Shown here: one piece after another, positions 10,030-21,853 of the stretch | Position numbering within the stretch: the stretch's first letter is position 1 | How the letters are laid out: each line of letters opens with the position of its first letter | Assembly (NCBI GenBank): GCA_016081115.2 | Contig: CM071930.1 | Coordinates: forward strand, 24,505,641 to 24,569,640 | Direction: 5' to 3' | DNA from: Rehmannia glutinosa | Taxonomy: Eukaryota > Streptophyta > Magnoliopsida > Lamiales > Orobanchaceae | DNA: 64,000 nt | Position numbers and translations under genes: made by a program | Notes under the pieces: model-generated | What the model saw: only the letters and a program-made list of their open reading frames with translations | The model's database searches: none | What the model was told of the DNA's origin: nothing

Positions 10030-10920
10030 ATCACGAGAGAGTCGACCACAAAGAACACGGTACCGCAAGTCGATCAATCCGGCTAACTTACTTCAACCTG
10101 ACGTAAGATGGCCGAGAGACCATCCACTTAACTTGTCATTGGAGACATAAGAGAAGGTGTCAAGACAAGATCCAGAACCCAACAAGAAGCAATGTTCACA
10201 TGCTTCATCTCGCAGATAGAGCCCAAAGATGTGTCACAAGCATTGGACGACACACATTGGATTCAAGCTATGCAAGAAGAGTCGAATCGGTTTGAGAGAA
10301 ATAAAGTATGGGAATTAGTACAAAGACCCATACATCAAAATGTTATTGGAACCAAATGGGTATTCGTAAATAAGATGAACGAGGAAGGCTCGTGGTAAGA
10401 AACAAAGCAAGACGTAGCCAAAGGATATTGCCAAGAAGAAGGGATAGATTTTGATGAAACAATTTTCCCCGTAGCAAGATTGGAAGCTATAAGGATGTTT
10501 CTTGCCTATTTGCTCACAAGAATTTCACCGTATATCAAATGGATGTAAAAAGTGCATTCTGAATGGTTTATTGGAAGAAGAAGTGTATGTTGAACAACCA
10601 CCAGGATTTGAGCGAGAAGACTCTTGGAGACAAGGTATACAAACTCAAGAAAGCCTGTATGGATTGAAACAGCACCCAGAGCATGGTATGACACCCTGTC
10701 ACAATTCCTAATCGAAAATGGATTCACAAAAGGAAAAGTAGATAGAACACTTTTCAAAATTCAAGACAAGAAGAGTATCGCTTGTTCAAATATATGTGGA
10801 TGACATCATTTTTGGATCCACTAACAAAGAGCTGTGTGAAAAATTCTCAAACCTCATGCAAAGCAAATTTGAAATGAGCATGATGGGAGAGCCGACATTT
10901 TTCCTCGACTTCAAGTGAAA
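10030..10920 (+). pseudogene. Reverse transcriptase of B
   Basis: Starts with FTCFISQIEPKDVSQALDD and IQAMQEESNRFERNKVWELV, the typical N-terminal copia RT region, then IGTKWVFVNKMNEEG. Later segments read YQMDVKSAFLNG-like, EEEVYVEQPPGFE, YGLKQ.P and, in another frame near 10790-10830, the YVDDIIFGSTN active-site motif. Multiple frameshifts make it inactive. Confidence 0.75.
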
Positions 10921-11860
10921 ACAGTTGAAGGATGGAACCTTCATAAGTCAAACAAAATATACCAGAGATTTAATGAAGAAGTTTGGTATGGAAGAGAAGT
11001 CTTCCGTAAAAATACCAATGAACACATCACCAAAATGGACATGGATGCAGATGGCAAGCCTCTGTAGATCAAACAAGATACGAGCACTTATTGGATCACT
11101 ACTCTATCTCACAAAGAAGCAAAGCGGACATCGCCTTTTTTGTAGGTGTATGTGCAAGATTTCAATCTGCTCCAAAAGAGAGCCATATGATCTAGCTAAG
11201 AGAATATTGAGATACTTAAAAGGAAGCCAAGAAGTAGGCCTATGGTATCCAAAGGAAGGTGGATTCAAGCTTATTGGCTATTCAGACTGACTATCCGATG
11301 CAGAGTGGACAGAAAAGTACTTGTGCACATGTCAAATGCTAGGAAACAGACTAATTTCCTGGTTTAGCAAGAAGCAAAACTCAATAGCCACCTCTGGTGA
11401 GGCGAATACATAGCTGGCAAATTGTTGTGCCCAAGTCCTATGGATGAGACAACGGTGAGAGACTATGAAGTTGAAGAAAAAGAAATTCCAATCATGTGTG
11501 ATAAACAAGCGCCATTGCAATCACTCAAAATCGTGTTGCACTCAAGAACAAAACATATTGATGTCGATATCATTTCATAAGAGATCATGTTGAAAAGAAG
11601 GACATTATCTTGGAATATATCTCAACCGACAAACAACTAGCCGACATCTTCACAAAACCATTATGTGAGTCAAGATTTGAAGAACTCAAACATGAGTTGG
11701 GGCTAATTGAGCTAAGCCGAGACACGAAGAATCAAAGAAAAGAAATGGAACAGAAAGAAGGTGAAAAAGAGTCAAAACAAAAGTTAGCTCAAGAAATCAC
11801 CAGATTTCGGAAAGTCATTTATACCAAGTCACCGAGAAATGAGTCACTAAGAGAAATGTG
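10921..11860 (+). pseudogene. RNase H and end of pol, B
   Basis: GTFISQTKYTRDLMKKFGMEEK links RT to RNase H. The latter includes RILRYLKGSQEVGLWYPKEG, KLIGYSD, SWFSKKQNSIATSGEA and ISTDKQLADIFTKPL, which ends copia RNase H. An in-frame stop follows KLIGYSD at 11288. The last frame (11610-11861) continues into a charged tail (NQRKEMEQKEGEKESKQKL). Confidence 0.75.
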
Positions 11861-11861
11861 A

Positions 11862-12274
11862 GAAGCAGAGTTAAATCGGCCTAAAAGATAAATTTGAATA
11901 ACCTATGAGCAAAGTGACAAAAACGCAATCGTTTTGACTTAGCGGGAATGTTTTAAGGAACACGTCAAAGATAATGATGATGTGTACGACATAAAGCCGC
12001 ACACTAAGCTTATGATTGGATATAAATCTGCCGCATTAAATACGAGATGTGAAATGCTCAATAGCGCGAAATCCAAGCCGTTGATTTCGATCACAATTCA
12101 AAACCGTCGCACGCCCTTTCATAAACCATATTTAAACCATTTTCGCCCGTTTCTCTCTCACACTTCTAAAAACTGCTCAATCTTTTTCTCTCAAAAGGCA
12201 AAGGCAAATACTCTCAAAACCCTATCAACCTTCAAATCAAATTTCGAACTTTTCCTTGAAATTATTCTCGAGAA
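11862..12274 (+). other. Spacer between pol and ORF3 of B
   Basis: No supported coding frame. The same stretch is present, inverted, in C at about 52730-53170, including the atttaaaccattttcgcccgtt region just before the ORF3 start, so it may serve as a leader or splice region for ORF3 (inference). Confidence 0.5.
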
Positions 12275-15200
12275 ATGGCACCAACGTATGACTTTACCAA
12301 GTTGGGAAAACAAATCCACACCGGTTCAACCGTGGATTTCGACGGAATGGTGAAGCAGGGTCCGACGACACCCTGGTGAAGAAAATCGCGGAGAAGTTGG
12401 AAACGCCAGGATCAAAACCGCTTTTAACGCTGGAATATCCTATGACCTATGTGGAGGAGGTCGCACAATTCTACGTGAATGCCGAGATTCACGATGAAGG
12501 AATCAAGTCATCTTCACGGAAGCGGTGACTATCACCGCCAAGGATTTGGTGAATATTGCTCACTACCCGAAGTATGAGCAAATCGAAATTAAGGAAGCCG
12601 ATGTAAACTTGGCCGACGCATGGAAAGAGATAGCCAAGTCCGACCTTGTTGATAAAATTATATACACAAAGAAACAAGAGATCACAAGGAGGATTATCAT
12701 AAATGGTTGGACATAGTTGCCAAATGTATCGACATCAAATTTGGCACTTTGACCAACTATCAAAGGCAAAGCTGGTTGTGATGGCCGCAATCATGGAAGA
12801 AAAGAAGATAAACCGGGCTGAGTTTATCTACCCGACTGTCAAAAACGTGGGGAACAAGTCCTTCAAAGAAGATGGCACATTTGGAGGATCCCTCAGGATA
12901 TGGCCTAGTGATTGGCCTGGCCATCGGAGGTGAAAGGAGTACCTCTTAGACATGGGAAGGCTTTCCATGTCAACAAGAGGATGTTGAGCTAACCTCTCTC
13001 GGTGCTCGTGGCGAGCTTATGCCAAGAGAGCCGACACGATGAGGGGGAATCAGTGACCCCAAGATACAAGATCTGTTTCCTCTCCACCAAGAAGAAAGCT
13101 GCCCCCGCGGTGCGCTAAGAAGATCGCCCCCGCAAAGAAAGAGAACCAAACATGCTCCCCGCCCCGCAGCAGAGTCACCGCCCCAACAGCGGCCATGTCA
13201 CCGCCCGCAGCTAGCCGATCGAGAAGGACTCCCAAATACCTTCTCCGATCGTCAAAAGGAGGAGAATCGACAAGCCTAGACGGCCAGCTCCTCGTAAACA
13301 AACACAAGCACGCCCCGCCGCCAAGACTCGAAGAGGACGCCGCCTCTCAACCAGAAATTCCCCTGGTACAAACCAGAGACGAAGGAGACTCGTCAAACAA
13401 AGTCGAACAGAGAAACCAGTGAGTCGGATTTACTCAGCCTAGCACAAATACACGGAGACTACTCGGAGAAGTAGAGTCTCCGGATGTAGTGGATGAAATG
13501 ACCAAGTCTGCCAAGGCGATCGCCAGAGGCAACCCCAAGACACAACGTAGCTCACACACCAAACTCAAGAAAGAACCAGCCCAAGCGGATAGTGATGTAA
13601 TGATCCTATCCCCACCTTACCCGGACATCCAAAATCGTCTGCGTGAGTGGAGAAAATGGAAGTTGAGCAAGTCAAGGAACAGTTCAGCTGCCCGAATTCA
13701 TAGAAGAAGAAGAGGAATCGCTAAATTTTCGGGATCGACTCATCGTGCTCCCAAAGACTTGATGAGGACAATCGCTTAGACATCCCGCAAATCTACAAGG
13801 ACAGGAGAGAGCAAAGCAAGTCAAGAAGCCAAGCACGTGAAAAGGCAAGTATCCGCCTATCTCCGGCACTACGTAACACTTCCATCCTCTCCTTGATGTC
13901 TTCTCGAAAGTGACGAGGAACGAGAGAATGCCGCCACGTAAGAGTTGCGAGATGCGGCAAGTTAATCGCATGAATCAAGAATCCTTCACGAGCAAAGATC
14001 GATGGAGGGACCAGGAGAGTCCTCCAAAACACAAATGAAATCGATCCAATGGGAGTGGTTCAAAGAACAAATAGCCACCGATGTTGCCGCTTACCACTTC
14101 CACCAAACTCACTCGGAAGAAGGCAATAAGGAATGGCGATGAAACCGGGCTAGTGGGGACCCCGGTCGAGCCAACCCCTATTGAAGGTGTGCCACCACCC
14201 GCCCCAACAACTGAACCATCAATTGAAACAATGAGTCCGGAGACGAGTGACCCCACTCAAGTCACTCGGTGGTGCGCCACCGAGGGGAAACTCCCTCCAC
14301 CGCAGCAGGTCGGAGGATCTGCAGATAACTCCCACAAAGAAGCAAGGAGGCGAAGAAGAGAAATTACAATCACAAGAAGAACAAAGAAGGTGCCATCAAC
14401 GAAGCTCGATAGATTGAGACTGTCTCGGTGAGGTGCCACCGCCGATGGCTAATGACGCGCGATGCGGTCGAGGCACAGAAAGAATGCCCGGGAGTTAACA
14501 CTGGCGATGAAAGTGCAATCCATGGGGTTGAGACTCCAATGGATGCCATCGTAGAAGACCCCGAGACAGTGACATCGTCGAAAGGGAGGACCAAGGCCTC
14601 GCAGCAAAGAGAGACCGCTGGAGGAAATGAAGGCCCACGGGAGGTTGAGACTTCCTGGGGGTAAAGAGGCTGAAATAGAGAACATCCCTCCCGCAATCAT
14701 CGACCCATCCGAGAAGGAAATCAGCGCACTTCATGATTCCCAGGACAACCCCGATGTCACTTTTCTCGGGATCGAAGGCGATGAAGAAGCCGAGTCAACC
14801 CCATGATAAATCCAAAGGACTCACGGTGCGGATGTTCCGCACGAGCAAGTCGATCCCAAGACTACTCGTCAAACTTTTAACTTTGATGATAAGCCACCAT
14901 TAGAAATCTCATCATCGTCCGATGACGCCGCCGATAAGGCCGAGGACAAGTCTTTGAAATGGAAAAATCATTTGAGACCAACGGTTAAGACAACCTGAGG
15001 CTCAAGCAAGTCGGTCTACATCACAACCAAACCCACCAACCGTAAAACCACCGCTCCGACTCCTCAAGCTACAACCTGGATCGATTCCCAAAAGGACTTC
15101 ACGCGCACCGCTCATCATCGAACAAATCGATCGGCGGTGATGAATCTTTTGTAGAATCTTTCCTTTCTCACCGGAGATACGAACTCCACGAAGAGTCGAA

Positions 15201-16791
15201 AAAACGAGCAAGCACGTTATCACGCATCCGCCTCTGTTTTTCACTCAGGCACCATTGTTTCCGGCCGATTTTGATTTCGATCTTTGTATGGCCATCACCG
15301 CAATGAAGAATCACCAAGTACGAGAAGTGTTCAAGGCACTCTTTCTTTGAAATTGAAAAGATGGAGAGGCATCGGCCTCTTTGGACATGCGATTGGACAA
15401 CAGAGATGCCACACTTACACGGTGACTTAAGAGGCATCACAGTTCGGATAAGAGAATGGTGGCAACAAAGAAGAATCAATGCGTGTGGAACAGGTGAGAT
15501 ACTTAACCTTGTTCAATAAGTCTGCTGGTGTGGAGAGCCGAGAATGTTGATGCGAAACGAAGCCGAGGAACACATTGAGCATATGCATGAAGCTCACACC
15601 GCCGAGATCAAGCCGCGTGAGCGTAATGCAAATGATATACTGGCGTTTGGAAGAACACATGACAAGAAAATTCAGCCTTCTCATGGCCGAGATGAAGCCG
15701 ATTTCGTGAGAATCCAACGCTACTCGTCTCAATTCCGTGCCGCATACAACGCAGCAGACTTGAAGCGTAATTCAACCATCAGAGACTTCGACTTCATGCT
15801 TGCCAAAGATGTTCCCGGGGTTCCTCTATCCTTTGATGATGCCAAAAAGGGGAAAGAGGAATACCTTAAAGCAAAGAAAAACCGAAGTCGAAAAAGAAAG
15901 GAGTGAGAAAAAAAATTGAGAAGGGAAAATCACCGAGGAAATTTTGAAACTAAAGAAAGGAAAATCACGAGGGGGAAGGATCAAAAGACATGACCTTGAT
16001 GATTGCACAAACCCCCAACAGGGTCCTGTCACACCGGTGACATTATAAGCAAAGAAACTCCCCGTGACTCGCCACTCCAACACTCTGCTTTGTATCTATG
16101 GCCGAGAAGAGAAAAGCAATTGAAGCGGGGATGAAGGAAGTGGAAGGAAGAATGGATGCCAGGGTGATGAACATCTTGAAAGAACATGGAGGCATTCCGG
16201 TTGACAGAGACACGTATGCCATTTCGGATGTCGGGACGAGCCAAGATCGATTGACGAATTCAAAACGCTCGAATCAAGATTACTTTGCAAATATGTCCAT
16301 GGCTCAAGCTTGGGACTTGTATCGGGAAAAGGGCCTCACATTATGTGAAGAAGGCGACAGACAAACAGACAACCGATCGCTCACTCTTTGGTCACTCCTA
16401 CCGGGCACTCACCGGAAAGAAGAAGGCCCCAAAGACAAGATACGCCCGCAGGTAGAGGAAGAAAAAGAAGTGGAGGAAGAAGCTTGGACCCAGGCCTCCG
16501 CCCAAGAATATTGAATACGTAGATCCGGGAAAGAAAGGAGGGATCTACTGGCCGGGCTTGACCAAGTGGCGAACTTGCGAGTGGCTAAAACTAACGCCGA
16601 GTATGTAAAGAGAATAGAAGAAGAAAACAAAAGACAAACTCGGCTATGGCGGGAGAGACAGGAAAGAACAAGGAAAGATGAAGTCGCCAGGAAGGCATAT
16701 GAGAAGAAAAAAGAAGGGTGACGACGACGAGAAAAAGAGAAGAAGAGAAGAAGATCCGATCAAGATGAAAGAAGGAGACAAAAGGAGATGA
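12275..16791 (+). pseudogene. Giant third ORF downstream of pol, element B
   Basis: About 4.5 kb (roughly 1500 codons), broken by many frameshifts but aligned along its length with C. It starts MAPTYDFTKLGKQIHTGS. The N-terminal domain has YPMTYVEEVAQFYVNAEIHD and VTITAKDLVNIAHYP, which resembles the plant transposon protein domain also seen in A. A Pro/Ala/Lys/Arg-rich middle follows (about 13080-13400), then acidic, serine-rich stretches (14000-15000). A second globular part (15240-15900) with coiled-coil character reads AEEHIEHMHEAHTAEIKPRE and VPGVPLSFDDAKKGKEEY. The tail (16098-16791) is Lys/Glu-rich (MAEKRKAIEAGMKEVEGRMD). No signal peptide or clear membrane span is seen, so the old label 'env-like' is not supported here. 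Confidence 0.65.
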
Positions 16792-17048
16792 AGTGTTGTT
16801 GTCCAACCCTTCTTGTATTTTATATGTAAATACATACAATGTAAGTCTTCTGTAATAAAGCTATAAATTTTCTATTTTTTTGTGAAGACAATTACATACT
16901 CCGATACACCTTGTATGTGATTGTGTTAAGTACAAGAATGATATGATCAATAAAAAGATTGATTCTCGCGCATACATTCTATGTCAATACACTATCGTAT
17001 GTATCTTTGTTATTTGCATCCTTGTATGATTTAAGTTTTGGCATCATC
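16792..17048 (+). other. 3' untranslated spacer of B
   Basis: AT-rich stretch between the end of ORF3 and the polypurine tract, matched by C at about 48018-48269. No other feature seen. Confidence 0.5.
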
Positions 17049-17062
17049 AAAAAGGGGGAAAT
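17049..17062 (+). other. Polypurine tract of B
   Basis: aaaaagggggaaat immediately before the LTR start tgttaggaatttt. Confidence 0.85.
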
Positions 17063-18598
17063 TGTTAGGAATTTTATTGTTTAGATTTTGATGAATGCCA
17101 TGTAAAACTTAGAATAGAAAGTTGGCACCCCAATTCTTTGTCAGAAATGTATTGTAACAATTAGAGCCGCCAAGCCGAGTTAAGTCGCCTACGCCCTAAC
17201 ATGCAAGAAGACAATCAAGGCTTGAAGGAAAATCTGTGAGAGACATTTGAGTACAAGAAGAGTGACAGAACTCGATCAAGAAGAAGAGATAGAACTGAGT
17301 GGAACATCGTCAAGTCAACTCAAGAGAAGCCAAGTCTCAAGTCAAGTGACGAGAAGAGTCATCCATGATTGGAAGTCGACTCTAAGTCACCTGGGGGAAA
17401 GCAAGGAAAAGCAATCAAGTCGAGATAATCGTAAAAGAACCGCGTTGCCGTAAATCAAGAGATTTACTTAAACAAGTAATATCTCCATACCACCTTTCTC
17501 GGAGTGCTCGGTCCCGAAGCGTGCAATTGGAATGAACCAATGGGAAGCACTACACCGTGTCGTAACTCAAAAGGTGAAACAACAATTCATACGAGGAAAC
17601 AAAGACAATTCCAAGAAGCGCAAGCCAACGACGCAAAGTGACTTTCAAAAATAAGCCTATCTCTTCAACGGGCAAATTTTTGAAAGTTCACTATAAAAGG
17701 CTGAGGAGTTTGTTTGAGAAAAAGATGCATGAATGACACATACGTGAGATATACAAGCACATTAGAAAAATCGAAACAATCTCAATCCTCAAGCCTATAT
17801 TTCAAGTACATCAATCCAACACTTACCCGTGAAGGAAAGAGAGCTTCAACCAGTTGAAGAGGAAACCTTTGAAAACAAGGGTCTACTTTCCAGGAAGGAT
17901 TGTAGAAAAGTTCAAAGTTGAACTAAGTCTTAAGCATTTGGAGGGCTTCGTGATCAAATCCAAAGAGCTTGAGCAAGTGAGTCAGAGTAGCAAAGGCAAT
18001 GCCTGAAGAAGAAGTCGAGTCGAACGAGGAAGCCACCGAGTGATCAAGGCGTCTCGCATCGAGTCCCAAAGGATCAAGTCTTTGTTGTGATCAAGACTTG
18101 TATCCGGACTGTTACCACTTTGTAAACCGATCATTACTTAGTGGATTCCTCCGGGGAGTTGGAGAAGAGAGGAGTAGAAGAATTACCCCATCTTCGAACC
18201 TCTATAAAAACTTTCTTTGTGTCATTTACATTTCAAAGATTTAAATTCTCGCACTTTTAATTGCTTATATCTCACGATAAATTTGCTATCCATTTGATAT
18301 TTTATAAGTACTAAATCAAGCTCTAAAATATTGCTTAATCAAACTTAAGGGTGTTAAGTCTTCCAATGAAAAAAACAAAACCACAAAGTTGAGTCAATTT
18401 ATAGCCAACGGTGAGTTACTCTATTAAACAAAGTTGAATCTGTTGAGAGATTAACTCTCTTGAGTGACTAATTCGATTTGTCCATCAAGGACAACGGTGT
18501 GTAGAACTCTGTAGATTTAAAAGGCCTAAATCGAAAATTTGGTAAGGTTTATTCAACCCCCCTTCTAAACCTTACACTTACACCCCTTGGGACCTACA
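17063..18598 (+). repeat. 3' LTR of B
   Basis: Begins TGTTAGGAATTTT and ends GGGACCTACA, the same ends as the LTRs of C and D. Length 1536 bp. Two TATA-like boxes are seen, ctataaaagg at 17691 and tctataaaaa at 18201. The next bases, actct, are the presumed right target duplication in fragment H. Confidence 0.88.
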
Positions 18599-19029
18599 AC
18601 TCTTTTCATCACCGAGGTAACTTCTCGCAAAGTTTCCTTCTTTTTACACATGAAAATTGTCCATGTATATCTTGAATAGTCATCTACCACCACCAAGGTG
18701 TATTTCTTTCCACTTATGCTGGCTGGCTCAACTGGACCAAATAAATCCATATGCAACAGATGTAATATCCTTGTTGAAGAAGGACTTGGCTTATCCTTGA
18801 ATGAAGACTTTATTTACTTTCCCATTTGGCATGCATCACATGCACTTTCTTTCTTGTACACAGAGTCTAGCAATCCTTCTACAAGATGACTCAGCTTCTT
18901 GTGCCACAACCAACATGATTCGGCTGTGCTCTTTTCTAACATACAAGTACTTGGTGTAGCAGTAGACCAATCTACCACATACATATTCTTATGTCTTGAT
19001 CCTTGCAGCGCTATTTCATTTGACTCAGC
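18599..19029 (-). pseudogene. Integrase N-terminal part of H
   Basis: Includes ESCWLWHKKLSHLVEG, CDACQMGK and MHMDLFGPVEPASISGKKYT, then VVVDDYSRYTWTIFMCKKKE, and stops where the LTR of B begins. Compared with D and G, 39 bp (13 codons) are missing after KLSH, between two agtcatc repeats, so one His of the zinc region remains but the spacing is wrong. Confidence 0.72.
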
Positions 19030-19335
19030 ATCTTTGATCTAGCAAACTCCCATGTTAAATCGAACATTGTAGCCTTTATCACAAAGTTGGCTGATGCTTA
19101 ATAGGTTGAAGTTGAGCCCTTCAACATAAGAAACATCTGTGATTTCCAATCCATTTTTCTTGATAGATCCTGTGCCTTTAATTTCCCCTAGAGCTTCATT
19201 TTCTCCAAATATGATTTTCGCACCTCTAATCTCCTTGAATCTTGACAATTTTTTCTTGTTTCCTGTCATATGTCTGGAACAACCACTATCCATGTACCAG
19301 GTTCCTTGGCACTCAGCTGTTCCTTGAACCTGCAA
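19030..19335 (-). pseudogene. Aspartic protease of H
   Basis: 98-residue frame with GTWYMDSGCSRHMTGNKKKL (D-S-G active site), GAKIIFGENEALGEIKGTGS, GLEITDVSYVEGLNFNLLSI and SQLCDKGYNV. This is the best preserved protease in the window. It is cut from its polyprotein and flanked by broken gag and integrase. Confidence 0.78.
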
Positions 19336-19344
19336 TCAAGGAAA

Positions 19345-20199
19345 TCAGTTTTTAGGTACCCATACTTGTCTGGGTCCTTTTTCCAAAATCACTCTTGGAG
19401 TTTGACTGTGCACAAAGGAATAAAATCCTATGCCTGTCTTATCTCCACATTCTTTTTGACTCATAATAAGATCATCCAATGATTTGGATGCCTTTGTAAA
19501 TGAGGCAATCACATTTTTGAAATCCTTTTCCCTCTTTTCTATCGCAGATAACTCTGTTGTGATCTTTACATTTTCAGCCTTCAGCTTAGTATTCTCATCA
19601 GCTATATGACTCACAGTACTCAACTCTTTAGTCAGCTGTGAGTTTTGGCTTTTTTCATTTGTTTTCCTCATTTAGAATAGTGTGTGAGGATTTTATGTGT
19701 TCACAATCTTTCATCATTTTGCCTAATGAATCATAAAGATCAGTGGGTGATGAAGTGTGTGTATCAAAATCAATATCACTGAATCTAAATGAGATGAGTT
19801 AGAGTGTACCTCATCCTCTTGATCTGGTTGTTCTTGTTCTTTTGCCATAAGGCAAATCATAGCCTCTACCTCAGAATCACTTGAGCAGTCTACTTCACTA
19901 CTTTTTGAGTCTGTTGCTTCTTTGGACTTGACTGTCTGAGCAGTCTCAGCAGCTAACATGGCTTTCTTCTTTTCCTGTCTTCTTTCCTTGAAGACTTTTC
20001 TTTCTTCCTCATTCATGTACTTGTTGATCGTGGATAGAACCAATCGCAAAGTGTCCGCTTTATCGCAATTCCAACACAGGTTCTCAGTTCTTTGATCAGC
20101 TCTTTCTGTTCTTGGATTATCAGTTCTCTAATATTCAACCCTTTGATGCTCAGCTCTCTTGGGTGGCCTGTCTTCCCTTGATTTGGAAGGAGATAAATG
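19345..20199 (-). pseudogene. Gag C-terminal half of H
   Basis: Contains INKYMNEEERKVFKERRQEK, an acidic region SSEVDCSSDSEVEAMICLMA, and the coiled-coil LSTVSHIADENTKLKAEN followed by ASFTKASKSLDDLIMSQKEC. It ends with PRVILEKGPRQVWVPKN, so the Y/H/P-rich linker present in D, G and B is missing: a deletion joins LEKG directly to RQVWVPKN. The left edge is cut by D just upstream of the zinc knuckle. Confidence 0.72.
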
Positions 20200-20843
20200 T
20201 GTTAGGAAATTTATTAAGTAGATTTTGCTGATACCATGTAAAATTTAAACTAGGAAGTTGGCACCCCATTTTCCTTGTAATTTGTATTGTAATAGATAGG
20301 GCTGGAAAAGCTGAGTCAAGTCAGCTATGCCAAGGAATACAAGAAGTCAACTGCAAACTGGATTGAAGACTCTGATGTGTGTTAGCTGAGTATGGCCATG
20401 AAGGAAGTCAAGGACTCGATTGAAGGAGTGTCAGCTGAGGAACAACTGTGAGAAGTGTCAGTCAAGTTATCTCAAGAAGCCAAGTCTCAAGGTTGAAGTG
20501 ACAGTTGAGTCATCCAATGACTGGAAGTTGACTCAAGTCACATGGGGTAAAGACAATAGTCTAGTCAAGACAACTGACTTATATCCGTTGATTAAAGTCA
20601 AGAATGTTACTCAGAATAGTAACATGTCAAAGATGTCAGGTTTAATGTGTTAGTCCCAGATTTGTGCAAAAGGAACAAACCAATGGGAAACACTGCACCG
20701 TGTGTCAGATAATCTGTAATGCTGCAAGACATTTAATACGAGGAAATGTCAACATCAAGGACTGCAGACAAGACAAGCCAACGAACAAAAGTGACATTTG
20801 AAATCAGCATATCTCTTCAATGGGCAAAATTTCAAATGTGCAA

Positions 20844-20852
20844 TATAAAAGG
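20844..20852 (+). promoter_or_regulatory. TATA-like box 1 in LTR of D
   Basis: tataaaagg in the first half of the LTR, conserved in B (17692) and in both C LTRs. It could be one of two alternative promoters; no further evidence. Confidence 0.35.
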
Positions 20853-21331
20853 TTGAGGAAGTTATTGAGAAGAGGTTACCTTGATAACCTGAACCACGAA
20901 CAAGAAAGCAATATTCAAGCAATTAACCTGCAATATTTTCAAGTACATTCAAGCAAATCCTCAAGCCTGAAATTCGAAGGAAATCGATCCAACACAAGCT
21001 GTGAAGGAAAGACAACTTCAAATATGTTGAAGATGAAACTTTTGAAGAATCAAAAGGGGTCTACTTTCCAAGGAGGATTGTAGGAAGGTTCAAGGTCAAA
21101 CCACAATCAAGTTTGTTGGAGGGCTTCGTGATCAAATCGAAGAACTTGAGAAGTGAGTTGAAGTAGCAAGCCAGCTGCCCTGTGAAGAAGCTGAGTTAAA
21201 AGAGAAGCCAGCTATGTGATCAAGGTTGTCTCCAGACTGTTCATCACTTTGTAAAATAATTTGTTACTTAGTGGATTCCTCCAGAAGTTGGAGAAGAGAG
21301 GATTAGAAGAATTACCCCATCTTCATACCTC

Positions 21332-21338
21332 TATAAAA
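21332..21338 (+). promoter_or_regulatory. TATA-like box 2 in LTR of D
   Basis: ctctataaaaac near the 3' end of the LTR, conserved in B (18203) and C. It lies about 490 bases after the first box. Confidence 0.4.
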
Positions 21339-21736
21339 ACACTTGTGACATTTACTTTCAGCACAATTACTTTCTTGCATACTTATATCATATCTGTTGT
21401 TAGAATCATATTTGCTATCCAACTGATTAATAACCAAGTGCTAAAAATCAAGTGTTAAAACAAGCTAAAATCTAATCAAAGGGTGTTAAGTCTTCCGCTG
21501 ATAATACCAAACTAGCCAAATTAAGTTTAGGTTAAACAGCCGAGTTATTCGATCAACAGCTCTATCGAGTCTGTTGAGTGGCTAACTTAGCTGAATAACC
21601 AACTTAGTTGTCCCTCAAGGACACAACTATTTGAGTCAACTCTGTTGTAATTTTAAAAGGACTAAAATCGAAAATTCGGTAAGGTTTATTCAACCCCCCA
21701 TCCTAAACCTTACTCACACCCCTTGGGACCTACAAG

Positions 21737-21756
21737 TGGTATCAGAGCGGTTGGTT
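21737..21756 (+). other. Primer binding site of D
   Basis: tggtatcagagcggttggtt, two bases after the LTR end; complementary to the 3' end of tRNA-iMet over tggtatcagagc. Confidence 0.85.
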
Positions 21757-21853
21757 CATTGAGCCTTCTGCACTGGTTACTGAACTAGATCTCTATCTTT
21801 TCAAAAAGATTTTAAACACTTGTATTTTCAAACTTTTTCATTTTAAGCACATT

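Larger units (their letters stand above)
7750..18598 (+). mobile_element. Element B: SIRE-like Ty1/copia, 5' end outside window
   Basis: Carries, in order, the end of gag, protease, integrase, RT, RNase H, a long third ORF, a polypurine tract and a 3' LTR. The left part, with the 5' LTR and most of gag, lies beyond A and left of the window. All coding parts have frameshifts. Element C is the closest relative in this window and has the same layout on the other strand. The order integrase before RT defines Ty1/copia; the large ORF after RNase H fits the SIRE/Maximus lineage. Confidence 0.85.
18599..20199 (-). mobile_element. Fragment H: minus-strand copia gag-protease-integrase piece
   Basis: Reads, on the minus strand, from gag at 20199 to integrase at 18599, and is bounded on the left by the 3' LTR of B and on the right by the 5' LTR of D. 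It belongs to the same SIRE-like family. The simplest reading is one older element into which B and D inserted at two sites, with the rest of H lying outside the window or lost. Confidence 0.75.
20200..21734 (+). repeat. 5' LTR of D
   Basis: 1535 bp from TGTTAGGAAATTT to GGGACCTACA. It aligns with the LTRs of B and C but keeps CAG/CTG words where those have CG or CCG (for example gctgagtcaagtcagctatg against gccgagttaagtcgcctacg). Confidence 0.88.

Noticed and set aside
13050..13307. Host gene in the GC-richer part of 13-15 kb
   Set aside because: The same region occurs in C in the same place of the element, so it is part of ORF3.
12275..16791. Envelope glycoprotein gene in B
   Set aside because: No signal peptide, membrane anchor or cleavage site can be seen; only the position resembles env.
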